DNA from: DATBFU01 sp035498405
GTDB lineage: Bacteria > Acidobacteriota > Thermoanaerobaculia > UBA5066 > Gp7-AA6
NCBI GenBank assembly: GCA_035498405.1
Contig: DATKAE010000122.1
Span: forward strand, 1-64,000
Length of the DNA stretch: 64,000 bases
Reading direction: 5' to 3'
Below are positions 53,973 to 62,589 of the stretch, piece by piece; position 1 is the first letter of the stretch, and every line of letters starts with the position of its first letter. The translations under genes and the position numbers were made by a program. The notes under the pieces were generated by a model, which had not been told where the DNA came from, ran no database searches, and saw nothing but the letters and a program-made list of their open reading frames with translations.

Positions 53973-55274
53973 TTACTGCCCGGGGCGCCCCTTTCCGAGC
54001 TTGTCGAGCAGGACCGCCACGAGCATGTCACTCGTCACGTTCGTCATGGCGCGAGCCCGCGAGAGCAGCCAGTCGACGGTCAAGAGCAGGGGCAGCAGCT
54101 GCAAGGGGAGACCGACCGTGGCGAGCACGAGCGACAGCGAAATCAGGCCCGCTTCCGGCACGCCCGCGATGCCGATCCCCGCAATCAAGCAGACCAGGGC
54201 GGCCGCGGCCTGCTGCGGCAGCGTGAGCGAAATCCCGTGGACTTGCGCGACGAAGAGGACGGCCATCGCCTCGTAGAGGAGGATCCCGTCGTTGTTCAGG
54301 TTCGTCCCGACGCAGGCCGCCAGGCGGGCCGAGGCGGCGGAGATCTTCATCCGGTCCAGGCTGCGGAGCGTCAGCGGAAGAGTCGCGAGACTGCTCGAAG
54401 CGCCGAGGGCGTAGATGACGGGATCCCTCGCGCCGTGCCAGAACCACCGCAGAGGAACCCGCGCGGCCAGGGCGAGCCAGGCCTGGTAGACGACGATCAC
54501 CTGAATCCCGAGTCCGAGCAGCGCGACACCGACGTACGGACCCAGCCCTGCGAAGGGCGCGAAGCCGTGTTGTCCGACCGTCTGCGCCACGACTCCCAGC
54601 ACCGCGAGGGGAACGATGGCGATGATCCAGGCGAGCATCTCCTCGAAGGCATGCAAGAGCGTGGATACGGCGTCCTCGACGACCCGGTATCCTGTTTCTC
54701 CGCGCCCCGTCTGTTCCGTTTTGACGCGCCGCAACGCCGCGCCGAGAAGCACCCCGATGACCACGATCGCCAGAATCGTGTTCTCGACGAAGGGCCCGGC
54801 CACACTCGTGGGAACCAGGCCCGAGACGACCCTTCCGAAGTCGAGTCCCTCGGGGGGCCGCGCCGGGGTGGTGGCGGCGGCCGCCGCGCGGCGCAGGGCG
54901 GGCGAGGCCTCGCCGGGCCGCAGGACGTTGGAGAGGGTCAGCCCGATGGCAAGCGCCAGCGCCGCGTTGGTCAGCGAGATCGCGACCATTCTCGCCGCGG
55001 AGCGGCCGTGAATCGTCGTGCGGAGGAAGGCGTCGAGGATGGCGAAGAAGAGCAGCGGCGCCGCCAGGGCCTTGATCAGGGTGATGATGACGCGCCCGGC
55101 CTCTCCCAGCGGCGCGGCACGGGGGCCGGCGAGGAGACCCAGGGCGGCTCCCGCGGCCATGGCGGCCAGGATCCGGACGTAGAACGGGAAGCGCCGGCGT
55201 GCCGACTTCGGCGCGGGCTCCGCAATCTCCTTCCCTGAAGATGCCGGGTCAGGCAATGCCCGAGCGTAACCCAT
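53973..55274 (-). CDS. Dicarboxylate/amino acid:cation symporter (DAACS)
   Basis: A 433-residue transporter of the GltP/DctA family, importing C4-dicarboxylates or glutamate with Na+ or H+. It has the serine-rich hairpin ASSSLATLPLTLRS, the NLNNDGILLYEA block (usually NMDGTA-like, here modified) and VDWLLSRARAMTNVTSD near the C-terminus. About eight helices are present. ATG 55272-55274 starts a short soluble end before the first helix. It diverges from the disulfide reductase gene 63 bases away. Substrate is not determined. Confidence 0.88.
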   Translation of the reverse strand: MGYARALPDPASSGKEIAEPAPKSARRRFPFYVRILAAMAAGAALGLLAGPRAAPLGEAGRVIITLIKALAAPLLFFAILDAFLRTTIHGRSAARMVAISLTNAALALAIGLTLSNVLRPGEASPALRRAAAAATTPARPPEGLDFGRVVSGLVPTSVAGPFVENTILAIVVIGVLLGAALRRVKTEQTGRGETGYRVVEDAVSTLLHAFEEMLAWIIAIVPLAVLGVVAQTVGQHGFAPFAGLGPYVGVALLGLGIQVIVVYQAWLALAARVPLRWFWHGARDPVIYALGASSSLATLPLTLRSLDRMKISAASARLAACVGTNLNNDGILLYEAMAVLFVAQVHGISLTLPQQAAAALVCLIAGIGIAGVPEAGLISLSLVLATVGLPLQLLPLLLTVDWLLSRARAMTNVTSDMLVAVLLDKLGKGRPGQ

Positions 55275-55337
55275 CGGAAGCAGAGGGGCCAGCAATGGGG
55301 TCGCGGTTGTGCGAAGGACGCCGATAAGATTCCGGAA

Positions 55338-56711
55338 ATGAAGTACGACGCGATTGTCATCGGCTCCGGGCAGGCCGGCAATCCGCTTTCCTATCGACTG
55401 GCGGACCGCGGTTGGAGCGTGGCCCTGGTCGAGAGGGAGGAGTTGGGGGGCACGTGCATCAACACGGGTTGCACGCCGACGAAGACCATGATTCACCGCG
55501 CGCAGGTCGCGCGCTACGCTCGGGACGGGGCGCGTTGGGGCGTTCACACCGGCGCCGTCCGCGTCGATCTGCCGGAGATCGTCGCCCAGAAGAACCGGGT
55601 CGTCCAGAGCTTCCGCGGCGGCCACCAGCAGCAGGTGGATCAACGGCCGAATCTCCGCCTGGTCCGCGGGTCCGCGCGCTTTACGGGGCCTCACCGGATC
55701 GAGGTGGAAGGCGAGACCCTCGAGAGCGAGAGGATCTTCATCGACACCGGCGGACGGCCCGAGGTTCCCCCGATATCGGGTCTCGATTCTGCCGGCTACT
55801 TGACCAACGCCAGCCTCATGGAGCTCCAGGAGCTCCCCGAGCACTTGATCGTCATCGGCGGCGGCTACATCGGTCTCGAGTTCGGCCAGATGTTTCGCCG
55901 TTTCGGCAGCCGCGTGACGATCCTCCACAACGGAGGCCAGATCGTCCCGAGGGAGGATCCCGAGATTGCGCAGGAGCTCCAGAGGGCTCTGGAGGCGGAG
56001 GGGATCGTCTTCCGGCTAAACACCCGGTCGACCCGGGTGGAGAGAGAGAACGGGGCGACGACGGTTCATTTCGAATGGGCCGCCTCGGGTTCCTCCGCCG
56101 TATCGGGCTCCCACCTGCTCGTCGCCGCGGGAAGGCGGCCCAACACGGACGGCCTGGGGCTCGAGGCGGCCGGTGTCGAGATCGACAAGAACGGTTTCAT
56201 CAAGGTCAACAGCCGGCTGGAAACAACCGTGCCGGGGATCTGGGCTCTGGGAGACGTCAAAGGAGGCCCCGCCTTCACTCACATCTCTTACAACGATTTC
56301 CAGATCGTCTACGGCAACCTCGTCGAAGGCGGGAACCTGTCTGTCGAGGATCGTATCGTTCCGTATTGCGTCTTCACGGACCCGCAGCTGGGGGGTGTCG
56401 GGATGACCGAGCGAGAAGCGCGCGCCCGAGGGAGGCGAATCAAGGTCGGCCGGATCCCGATGAGCCGGGTGGCCCGCGCCCTCGAGCGCGACGAGACGGC
56501 GGGGATGATGAAGGTGGTGGTGGACGCCGACAGCGACCGGGTCCTCGGCGCTTCGATCCTCTCGGCCGAAGGAGGCGAGCTCGTTCAGATTCTCGCCACA
56601 CTGATGCGGGCCGACCGACCCTACACGCTGCTCAAGGGGGCGGTCTACATCCATCCCACGCTGGCCGAGGGCTTCTTCGCCCTGATGGAAGACGTGAAGC
56701 CCGCGGAATAA
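55338..56711 (+). CDS. FAD-dependent disulfide reductase, mercuric reductase-like
   Basis: A 457-residue pyridine nucleotide-disulfide oxidoreductase. FAD site GSGQAGNPLSYRLAD, redox pair Cys40/Cys45 in GGTCINTGCTPTK, NAD(P) site IGGGYIGLEFGQMF and C-terminal YIHPTLAEGFFALM are present. It belongs to the mercuric-reductase-like group rather than LpdA, but the N-terminal HMA domain and the C-terminal Cys pair of true MerA are absent, so mercury reduction cannot be claimed. A TAAGAT -10-like box ends seven bases before the ATG; the mRNA may be leaderless. Confidence 0.88.
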   Translation: MKYDAIVIGSGQAGNPLSYRLADRGWSVALVEREELGGTCINTGCTPTKTMIHRAQVARYARDGARWGVHTGAVRVDLPEIVAQKNRVVQSFRGGHQQQVDQRPNLRLVRGSARFTGPHRIEVEGETLESERIFIDTGGRPEVPPISGLDSAGYLTNASLMELQELPEHLIVIGGGYIGLEFGQMFRRFGSRVTILHNGGQIVPREDPEIAQELQRALEAEGIVFRLNTRSTRVERENGATTVHFEWAASGSSAVSGSHLLVAAGRRPNTDGLGLEAAGVEIDKNGFIKVNSRLETTVPGIWALGDVKGGPAFTHISYNDFQIVYGNLVEGGNLSVEDRIVPYCVFTDPQLGGVGMTEREARARGRRIKVGRIPMSRVARALERDETAGMMKVVVDADSDRVLGASILSAEGGELVQILATLMRADRPYTLLKGAVYIHPTLAEGFFALMEDVKPAE

Positions 56712-56734
56712 GCGGCAGCGCCCGGTGAGGTCCC

Positions 56735-57658
56735 CTATTCCGACGCGACGGTGCGGGCGACCGGGGTGCGCAGCGTCTCGAAGTGACGGTCCAGGGCGAA
56801 CCAGTACATCGGAACGACGGCGATCTCCTCCGTCGCGCCCTCCACGAGGCGAAACGCTCGGGGGCAATCGCGCGCGGAATCCCATTCGAGCCAGGTCGGA
56901 CATCCGGCGAGTGTCGTTTCGACGCGCACCGCTCTCTTCAAGTCCTCCTCCCGGAAGGCCAGGGCCTCGGTTCCCTCGGAGACGGAGAAGAGCCGGGTCT
57001 TGGGCTCGTAGCGCCGATCGCGCGTTTCGATGCCCGACACGCCCTGCCAGTCGGAGGCGGAGTAGAGGGAAAGCCGGAGCGGTGTCTCGGTGAGCTCTCC
57101 GGTGTCGAGATAGCGCGCATCGGGGTAGGTCCGGGCGAAGCCGTTCATGGTCGTCAGGATCGCCGGGATGGCGTCGAGTTGGACGCCCTGAAGCGGCCCA
57201 TAGAGGGCCCTGCCCGTGGCCGCCGTCCAGAGGGTTCCGGTTTCGAGGTCTTGCAGGACGAGGGTGTCGCGCCAGAGCGCGCCGGAGTTGACGAAGGTCA
57301 GCGTCCGTCCCTCGACCCTCCGGTCGTAGACCGCGGCGACTCCCGCCAGCGGACAACGCGCGACCACGTACGGGCCTTGAGGTCCGCGGTCGTTGATCAC
57401 TTCGTAACGGTCGAGGAGGCCGAGGGGATACCCGCGGCCCTCGACACCCACGACGGGCTCCCACGGCGCGGGCGGATCCGTGTGGCGCTTCCAGGACGAG
57501 AAATGCGGGTTCTCCAGACTCGGCAGCTTCTCGGCCGGCGTCATCTGAACGATCGGGTCCCCTCCGACCTCGGCGACCCGCGGCTTGGTTCGGAACTGGG
57601 ATTGCAGAGAGGTGCAGCCAGTCAGCAGGACGAGAAGGGCGGGAACGGCTCGCCGCAT
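56735..57658 (-). CDS. DUF3179 lipoprotein
   Basis: A 307-residue exported protein with a lipoprotein signal (VLLTGC, Cys at about residue 15). The main body is DUF3179: VARCPLAGVAAVYDRRVEGR, FVNSGALWRDTLVLQDLETGTLW and FARTYPDARYL are typical. The family contains conserved Cys and is of unknown function. It is the last gene of a six-gene minus-strand run, ten bases after mqnE. Confidence 0.85.
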   Translation of the reverse strand: MRRAVPALLVLLTGCTSLQSQFRTKPRVAEVGGDPIVQMTPAEKLPSLENPHFSSWKRHTDPPAPWEPVVGVEGRGYPLGLLDRYEVINDRGPQGPYVVARCPLAGVAAVYDRRVEGRTLTFVNSGALWRDTLVLQDLETGTLWTAATGRALYGPLQGVQLDAIPAILTTMNGFARTYPDARYLDTGELTETPLRLSLYSASDWQGVSGIETRDRRYEPKTRLFSVSEGTEALAFREEDLKRAVRVETTLAGCPTWLEWDSARDCPRAFRLVEGATEEIAVVPMYWFALDRHFETLRTPVARTVASE

Positions 57659-57668
57659 TGACCGTCTC

Positions 57669-58805
57669 CTAGACGGGCACTCCCGCCGCCAGCGGCGCCA
57701 CGGGCACTCGCATCACGCGCCGGTACTCGGAATCACGCTCGACCGGTTCGCGTCCGGACTCGCGAATCATCCGCTCGAATTCCTGTCGCGTCAGTCCGGA
57801 AGCCGTCTTCGCGCCCGCCGCGTGGGTGATGGTTTCGTCCACCACGGTTCCGACCAGATCGTCCGCGCCGAAATGCAAGGCAATCTGCGCGAGCTTGGTG
57901 CCGATCTGGATCCAGTACGCCTTGATGTGAGGGAAGTTGTCGAGCAGGAGACGCGCGACGGCGATGACCCGGAGGTCCAGCTGACCCGAGGTGTCCGGAA
58001 GGTGGGAGAGGGGGGTGTTCTCCGGATGGAAGGCGAGCGGGATCAAGCCCGAGAAGCCGGCCGTCTCATCCTGCAGCGTGCGCAGACGCAGCAGGTGATC
58101 CACGCGGTCCTCGGCCGCCTCGACGTGCCCGTAGAGAATCGTCGCGTTGGTGCGCACGCCCTGGCGGTGGCACTCTCGCGCAATCGCGAGCCATTCTTCC
58201 CCGGTGATCTTGTTCTTGCAGATCACATCCCGCACGCGCTTCTCGAAGATCTCGGCGCCGCCGCCGGGGCACGAATCCATGCCGGCCGACTTGAGCTCCC
58301 GGATCGTCTCCGGAATCGTGCGATGCCCGACGCGCGCGATCCAATCGATCTCCACCATCGTGAAGGCTTTCAGGTGCGCGTCCGGGAAACGTGCCTTGAG
58401 AGCCCGCAGAAGCCCCGTGTAGTACTCGAAGGGCCAGGTCGGGTGGAGGCCTCCCACGATGTGGAACTCCGTGACCGCCTCGCTGTATCCCTTGCTCGCC
58501 TCTTCGACGACCTCTCCGATCGCCATTTCGTAGCCGCCCGGCTCGTTGACTTTCTTGGCCCAGGCGCAGAGAGCGCAGTCCACCCAGCAGAGGTTGGTCG
58601 GGTTCAAGTACCGGTTCACGTTGTAGTAGGCGAGGTTCCCGTGCCGCCTTTCCCGCGCCAGGTTCGCGAGGCGTCCGAGGCCCAACAGGTCTCGTGTCTC
58701 GAAGAGGCGCACGCCATCCTCGAAGGACAGCCGGTCGCCCGCCAGAGTCTTTTCGGCGAAAGACGCGAGCGGCGATCCGCGGAAGGTATCGAGTGCTCGA
58801 GTCAA
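57669..58805 (-). CDS. mqnE: Aminodeoxyfutalosine synthase (radical SAM)
   Basis: A 378-residue radical SAM enzyme of the futalosine route to menaquinone. It joins the enolpyruvyl benzoate product of MqnA to the adenosyl group of SAM. The iron-sulfur motif is Cys73-x3-Cys77-x2-Cys80 (CWVDCALCAW), with VNRYLNPTNLC before it and the EFHIVGGLHPTWPFEYY, DSCPGGGAEIF and ATILYGHVEAAEDRV family blocks. TTG 58803-58805 overlaps the previous stop (TTGA). MqnA, C and D are not in this window. The presence of this enzyme indicates menaquinone-based respiration. Confidence 0.92.
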   Translation of the reverse strand: MTRALDTFRGSPLASFAEKTLAGDRLSFEDGVRLFETRDLLGLGRLANLARERRHGNLAYYNVNRYLNPTNLCWVDCALCAWAKKVNEPGGYEMAIGEVVEEASKGYSEAVTEFHIVGGLHPTWPFEYYTGLLRALKARFPDAHLKAFTMVEIDWIARVGHRTIPETIRELKSAGMDSCPGGGAEIFEKRVRDVICKNKITGEEWLAIARECHRQGVRTNATILYGHVEAAEDRVDHLLRLRTLQDETAGFSGLIPLAFHPENTPLSHLPDTSGQLDLRVIAVARLLLDNFPHIKAYWIQIGTKLAQIALHFGADDLVGTVVDETITHAAGAKTASGLTRQEFERMIRESGREPVERDSEYRRVMRVPVAPLAAGVPV

Positions 58806-59026
58806 GGGAGGGCGGGCTTGGTCACCGGCTGATAGGGGTCCTGCGAAACGGGCGCGACCTCATCGACGAAGGGCTTGATGTACTCGTAGCATTCCCAGCA
58901 GTAGCGCTCGTTCGGGCGAAATTCGAAGTCGACCACGCGCCCGACGGCGGGGTAGTCATCGATCTCGCGGCCGCAACGGTGGCAGGCGTCTTTCGATCCG
59001 CGAATCCGTCTCCACACCGGTCCCAT
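58802..59026 (-). CDS. Small zinc-ribbon-like protein
   Basis: A 74-residue protein with two CxxC pairs (DACHRCGREI and ERYCWECYEYI) that likely bind one zinc. No catalytic motif. ATG 59024-59026 starts a compact product; a longer frame lies in the end of the glycosyltransferase gene and looks like shadow. Its stop overlaps the mqnE start, so it is translated together with mqnE. Function unknown; a role in protein or RNA contact is possible. Confidence 0.75.
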   Translation of the reverse strand: MGPVWRRIRGSKDACHRCGREIDDYPAVGRVVDFEFRPNERYCWECYEYIKPFVDEVAPVSQDPYQPVTKPALP

Positions 59027-59042
59027 CGCGATTGAAATCGTA

Positions 59043-59966
59043 TCACCGCGAGGAGGACGCGCGCAGGATCGCCGCGTAGCGCCGGCGCCGGCGCCGGCCT
59101 CGTTCACCCGGCGCGAGGTGGGCGAGCGCCCAGCGGAGGCGCGCACCCCAGAGAAGCGCCCGCGTCGTTTGGCGCTCGCCTCGAGGTCCGTGGTGCCGCC
59201 GCGCGTAGAGGCGCAGCGCCTCGTTCAAGCGTCGGTCGAGCTCTTCCCGCGTCACCTCGGCGCTGGCCACGCCGCCGTGATGGACGGCGCGCGCCGACGG
59301 CTGATAGCGGACCCGCCAGCCGGAGCGATGGAGCCGGGCGAAGAGGTCGCTCTCCTCCGCGTAGAAGAAGAACGCCTCATCGAAGCCGCCAACCTGCTCG
59401 AAGGCGTCGCGGCGCACGAGGACGACGGCACCCGAGAGCGTCTCGACGTCTCGCGCCCGGGTGTGAGAGGTCAAGGCGGTGTGATGTCCGTGGAAGAACG
59501 GAATCCCGGGGAGCAGACGCGGGAGAAAGAGGCTTTCGAACAGCACGCGGCGCGGCGAGGGGGCGCGGAAGATCGAGCGCACGGGGCGACGCCGGGAGTC
59601 GTAGAGTCTCGGGCCCACGGCGGCCACGCCCTTTTCCTCCTCGAGAGTGGAAACCATGGCCTCGAGCGACCCCGGCTCGAGCTCGACGTCGTTGTTGAGG
59701 AAAAGAAGGAATCGGGCGGCGCTTTCCCTCGCGGCGAGGTTGCAAGCGGCTCCATAGCCGACGTTTCGCCCCGGTTGGAGCAGCCGGACACCGGCCGGGG
59801 CCTCTCGATCGCCCCAGGGAGCTGCCGACGCGCTGTTATCCACGAGGAGGACCGGGACGCCCGGGGCGGCCCGCGAAAGCGAACGAAGAGTCCGAGTCGT
59901 CGAGGTCCACGGGCCGTAATGGACGACGACCGCCGAGGTCGGCGAGGGAGAGCCCGATTCGGTCAT
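59043..59966 (-). CDS. Glycosyltransferase family 2
   Basis: A 307-residue GT-A fold glycosyltransferase. VVVHYGPWTSTTRTLRSL, the nucleotide-sugar site NVGYGAACNLAARES and the metal-binding FLNNDVELEPGSL, then SGAVVLVRRDAFEQVGGFDEAF and FYAEESDLFARLHRSGWRV are rhamnosyltransferase-like blocks. No membrane helix. Substrate unknown. Start overlaps the stop of a small basic ORF (ATGA). Confidence 0.9.
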   Translation of the reverse strand: MTESGSPSPTSAVVVHYGPWTSTTRTLRSLSRAAPGVPVLLVDNSASAAPWGDREAPAGVRLLQPGRNVGYGAACNLAARESAARFLLFLNNDVELEPGSLEAMVSTLEEEKGVAAVGPRLYDSRRRPVRSIFRAPSPRRVLFESLFLPRLLPGIPFFHGHHTALTSHTRARDVETLSGAVVLVRRDAFEQVGGFDEAFFFYAEESDLFARLHRSGWRVRYQPSARAVHHGGVASAEVTREELDRRLNEALRLYARRHHGPRGERQTTRALLWGARLRWALAHLAPGERGRRRRRRYAAILRASSSR

Positions 59967-60139
59967 TGGCCGTTTTCGGGGCTGCGGACCTGCCGGCGCA
60001 GGCGTTCTTTCTCTCGGGCTCGGTCGTACTTGGTCCGGTCGCCGTGGCGGGCCTCGGGCTTTCCGGGCAACGGCAGGCGCACGGAGACGGCGCGTCGCTT
60101 TCCGAGGGCCTTCTTTCCCTTACCCGACGTCTTCTTCAT
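59963..60139 (-). CDS. 58-residue basic protein
   Basis: A small, very basic product (MKKTSGKGKKALGKRRAVSV..., ending RSPENGQ). ATG 60137-60139 overlaps the MFS stop and its stop TGA overlaps the GT2 start, both by ATGA junctions, which supports a real gene in the run. It resembles no family I know; nucleic-acid binding is plausible from charge alone. Confidence 0.6.
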   Translation of the reverse strand: MKKTSGKGKKALGKRRAVSVRLPLPGKPEARHGDRTKYDRAREKERLRRQVRSPENGQ

Positions 60140-61353
60140 CGCGGCTCCAGCGGCCGGATCCGCTCTCGAAGAAGAAAAAGCGCAGCCGTGGCAAGGAGCG
60201 CGAGCCCGGCGCCGACGAGGAAAGCGGGGCGCGGGCCGATCGCCTTCCACAAAATACCGAAGAAGAGGGACGCCGGCAGCGCGGCGAGGCCGATCGCGGC
60301 GTGAAAGGCGCCGAAGGCCCTCCCGCGCAGCCGCTCGGGGACCAGATCGGCGACCATCGCGCGTTCGGTCCCCTCGGTCAACGCGAAGAAGAGGCCGTAG
60401 AAGGCGAAGAGGGGCCAGATCGCGAGGGTGCTCGTGGCGAAGGCAAAGCCGACATAAGAGAACCCGTAGACTGTCCAGCCGAGCATGAGTGTGGGCGCGC
60501 GGCCGATTCGGTCCGAGAGCGCGCCTCCCGGTGTGCCGGCGGCGGCTTTCACCCCTTGGAAGAACGCCCAGAGCACCGGCATCTGCCAGAGCGGCACACC
60601 CTGCTGGCGTGCTCGCAGCAGGAGGAATGCGTCGGTCGAGTTGGCGAGGGCAAAGACGACGAAGATTCCGATGGCGATCCAGAGACCGCTCGGGAGCCTC
60701 TCGGCAGGGGCAGCCGCGTCCGGGTCCGCAGGAGCCTGCCGCGGCCGTTCCGGCACTCTCCAAAGCAGCAGAGCCACGGCCGCAAGCCCCGGCACGACCG
60801 CGAGAAGGAAGACCGTCCGCTCCTCGGGAATGACAAACTTCAGAAGCAAGGCGGCCAGCAGGGGCCCCACGAACGCTCCCGCGTTGTCCATGGCTCGCTG
60901 CAGGCCGAAGGCGCGCCCGCGGCTTTCGGGCGGCGTGAGGTCGGCCAGGAGGGCGTCGCGGGGTGGCGTGCGCACGCCCTTGCCCACGCGGTCGGTGAAT
61001 CGGATCGCGAGGACCTGTCCCCAGGACTGCGCCACGCCCACGAGCGGCCGCACGACGGCGGCGAGCAGGTATCCGAGCACGACGAAGCGCTTGCGGTGGC
61101 GGATCCGGTCGGACCATCGGCCCGAAACGACCTTCGCGAAGGAGGCCGTGGACTCGGCGATGCCTTCGATCAGGCCGATCGCGGCGGGCCCCGCGCCCAG
61201 CGTGCGCGTCAGGAAGTCCGGCAGGAGAGGGTAGATCATGTCCGAGGCGACGTCGGAGAGAAACGACACCCAGCCAAGCGTGACGACGCCGGGGTCGAGG
61301 CGGGCGACGGCCGGCTCCCGGCGACCCGTATGAATTTCGGGTATTGACGTCAT
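60136..61353 (-). CDS. Major facilitator superfamily transporter
   Basis: A 405-residue MFS protein with about twelve helices. The N-terminus LGWVSFLSDVASDMIYPLLP and the first loop SGRWSDRIRHRKRFVVLGY are typical; DRVGKGVRTPPRDALLAD is a marked conserved block of the YfkL/YybO-like subgroup. Substrate unknown. It heads the six-gene overlapping run. ATG 61351-61353 has AAGGA three bases upstream. It diverges from recO across 55 bases. Confidence 0.88.
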   Translation of the reverse strand: MTSIPEIHTGRREPAVARLDPGVVTLGWVSFLSDVASDMIYPLLPDFLTRTLGAGPAAIGLIEGIAESTASFAKVVSGRWSDRIRHRKRFVVLGYLLAAVVRPLVGVAQSWGQVLAIRFTDRVGKGVRTPPRDALLADLTPPESRGRAFGLQRAMDNAGAFVGPLLAALLLKFVIPEERTVFLLAVVPGLAAVALLLWRVPERPRQAPADPDAAAPAERLPSGLWIAIGIFVVFALANSTDAFLLLRARQQGVPLWQMPVLWAFFQGVKAAAGTPGGALSDRIGRAPTLMLGWTVYGFSYVGFAFATSTLAIWPLFAFYGLFFALTEGTERAMVADLVPERLRGRAFGAFHAAIGLAALPASLFFGILWKAIGPRPAFLVGAGLALLATAALFLLRERIRPLEPR

Positions 61354-61408
61354 TTTCCTTATTTCATTAGGCGAACTCTTCCCGCCATCGCTTCATCATA
61401 ATCGCTGC

Positions 61409-62146
61409 GTGAGGCACGTCGCGTCCGAGGCCTTCATCCTGGCCACGTATCCGCTGCGCGAGAGGGATCGCATCGTCTCGTTTCTCACCAGGCAGGCGGG
61501 CAAGAAGCGTGGCGTGGCACGCGGGGCCCGCGGGCCGAGAAGCGCCTTTTCCGGCGCGCTCGAGCCGATGACCGAAGTGCGAATCCTCTACTTCGAGAGG
61601 GAGGCTCGGGAGCTCGTCTCGATCAACTCGGCCGATATCCTGCGCTCTTCCTTCCCCCTTTCGAAACCGCTCGACCGCGCACTGTTGCTCTCGGCGTTGG
61701 CCGAGAGCCTGCAGACGTTCGTGGCGGATTCCGAGCCGGCGGAGTCCTTCTTCCGGCTGGCCCGCCACGCGATGGATGCCCTCTTTGCGGGAGCGCCGTC
61801 CGATTTCGTCGCCGCCTATTTCGACATCTGGATCCTGCGCCTCTCCGGCCTTCTGCCCAACCCCGCCGAGTGTGCCGGGTGTGGCCGACCGCTCGAGTCG
61901 ACGGGGCCGCTATGGCTCGACGAGACTCGGCCGGGCTTCGTGGGACCCGAATGCCGCGGCGGCGAGGTGCTCCGGCTCTCCTCGGCGGCCCGGGACACGT
62001 TGTTCGAGATCCTGTCGGGCCCCCTCGATCCGAGCCGTCGTCCCGAGCGGCTGCCCGAGATTGCCGAGGTTGCCCGGCGGGCGCGCAGGCACTTCCTGGG
62101 GCACGAGTTGAAATCCCAGCGAGTGCTCTCGGACATCCTGGGATGA
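61409..62146 (+). CDS. recO: DNA repair protein RecO
   Basis: A 245-residue RecO, which helps load RecA on SSB-coated DNA together with RecF/RecR. The N-terminal OB-fold begins SEAFILATYPLRERDRIVSFLT; the zinc site is Cys155, Cys158 and Cys182, with the fourth ligand less clear. GTG 61409 is preceded by a -10-like CATAAT at 61397-61402, six bases upstream and without Shine-Dalgarno, so the mRNA is probably leaderless. Its stop overlaps the next start (ATGA). Confidence 0.92.
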   Translation: MRHVASEAFILATYPLRERDRIVSFLTRQAGKKRGVARGARGPRSAFSGALEPMTEVRILYFEREARELVSINSADILRSSFPLSKPLDRALLLSALAESLQTFVADSEPAESFFRLARHAMDALFAGAPSDFVAAYFDIWILRLSGLLPNPAECAGCGRPLESTGPLWLDETRPGFVGPECRGGEVLRLSSAARDTLFEILSGPLDPSRRPERLPEIAEVARRARRHFLGHELKSQRVLSDILG

Positions 62147-62556
62147 GGCAACCCGATCCGGGCGGAGGGCTCCTCCTCCGTGTTCTTCCCGGCCGGCTCG
62201 CCGTGTGCCGTCTCGAGGCCGGCCAGCCGGTCCCCGCCTGGGCTCTCTCGAGCGGCTTTCTTTCGGTCACGCGAACCGAGACGGAATTGTCGATCGTCTG
62301 CGCCGAGGCCCGTGTCCCCCACGAGGTACCGGCCGAGCGTGGCTTTCGAGCCTTCCAGGTCGCTGGGCCTCTCGAGTTCTCGCTGACCGGGGTGCTCGAG
62401 TCTTTGCTCGATCCCCTCGCTCGGGCGTCGATCCCGGTCTTCGTGCTGTCCACCTACGACACGGACTATGTGCTGGTGCGTGAGGCGGATCGCCGGCGTT
62501 CGTTAGTCTCGTTGCGGCGAGCGGGTCATCGGATCCCCCCGAAGGCCGCTGGCTGA
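62143..62556 (+). CDS. ACT-like regulatory domain protein
   Basis: A 137-residue protein with a pair of ACT-like halves: RTETELSIVCAEARVP with FRAFQVAGPLEFSLTGVL and ARASIPVFVLSTYDTDYVLVRE. This agrees with the small ACT/CASTOR-like (COG3603) family, which binds amino acids in some members. The function here is unknown. ATG 62143 overlaps the recO stop; a longer upstream frame overlaps recO and is not supported. Confidence 0.8.
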   Translation: MRQPDPGGGLLLRVLPGRLAVCRLEAGQPVPAWALSSGFLSVTRTETELSIVCAEARVPHEVPAERGFRAFQVAGPLEFSLTGVLESLLDPLARASIPVFVLSTYDTDYVLVREADRRRSLVSLRRAGHRIPPKAAG

Positions 62557-62589
62557 CGCCGGGCATCGACTCGGATACACTGTTCTTGC

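Noticed and set aside
55338..56711. True mercuric reductase (merA)
   Set aside because: The N-terminal metal-binding domain, C-terminal Cys pair and other mer genes are missing.
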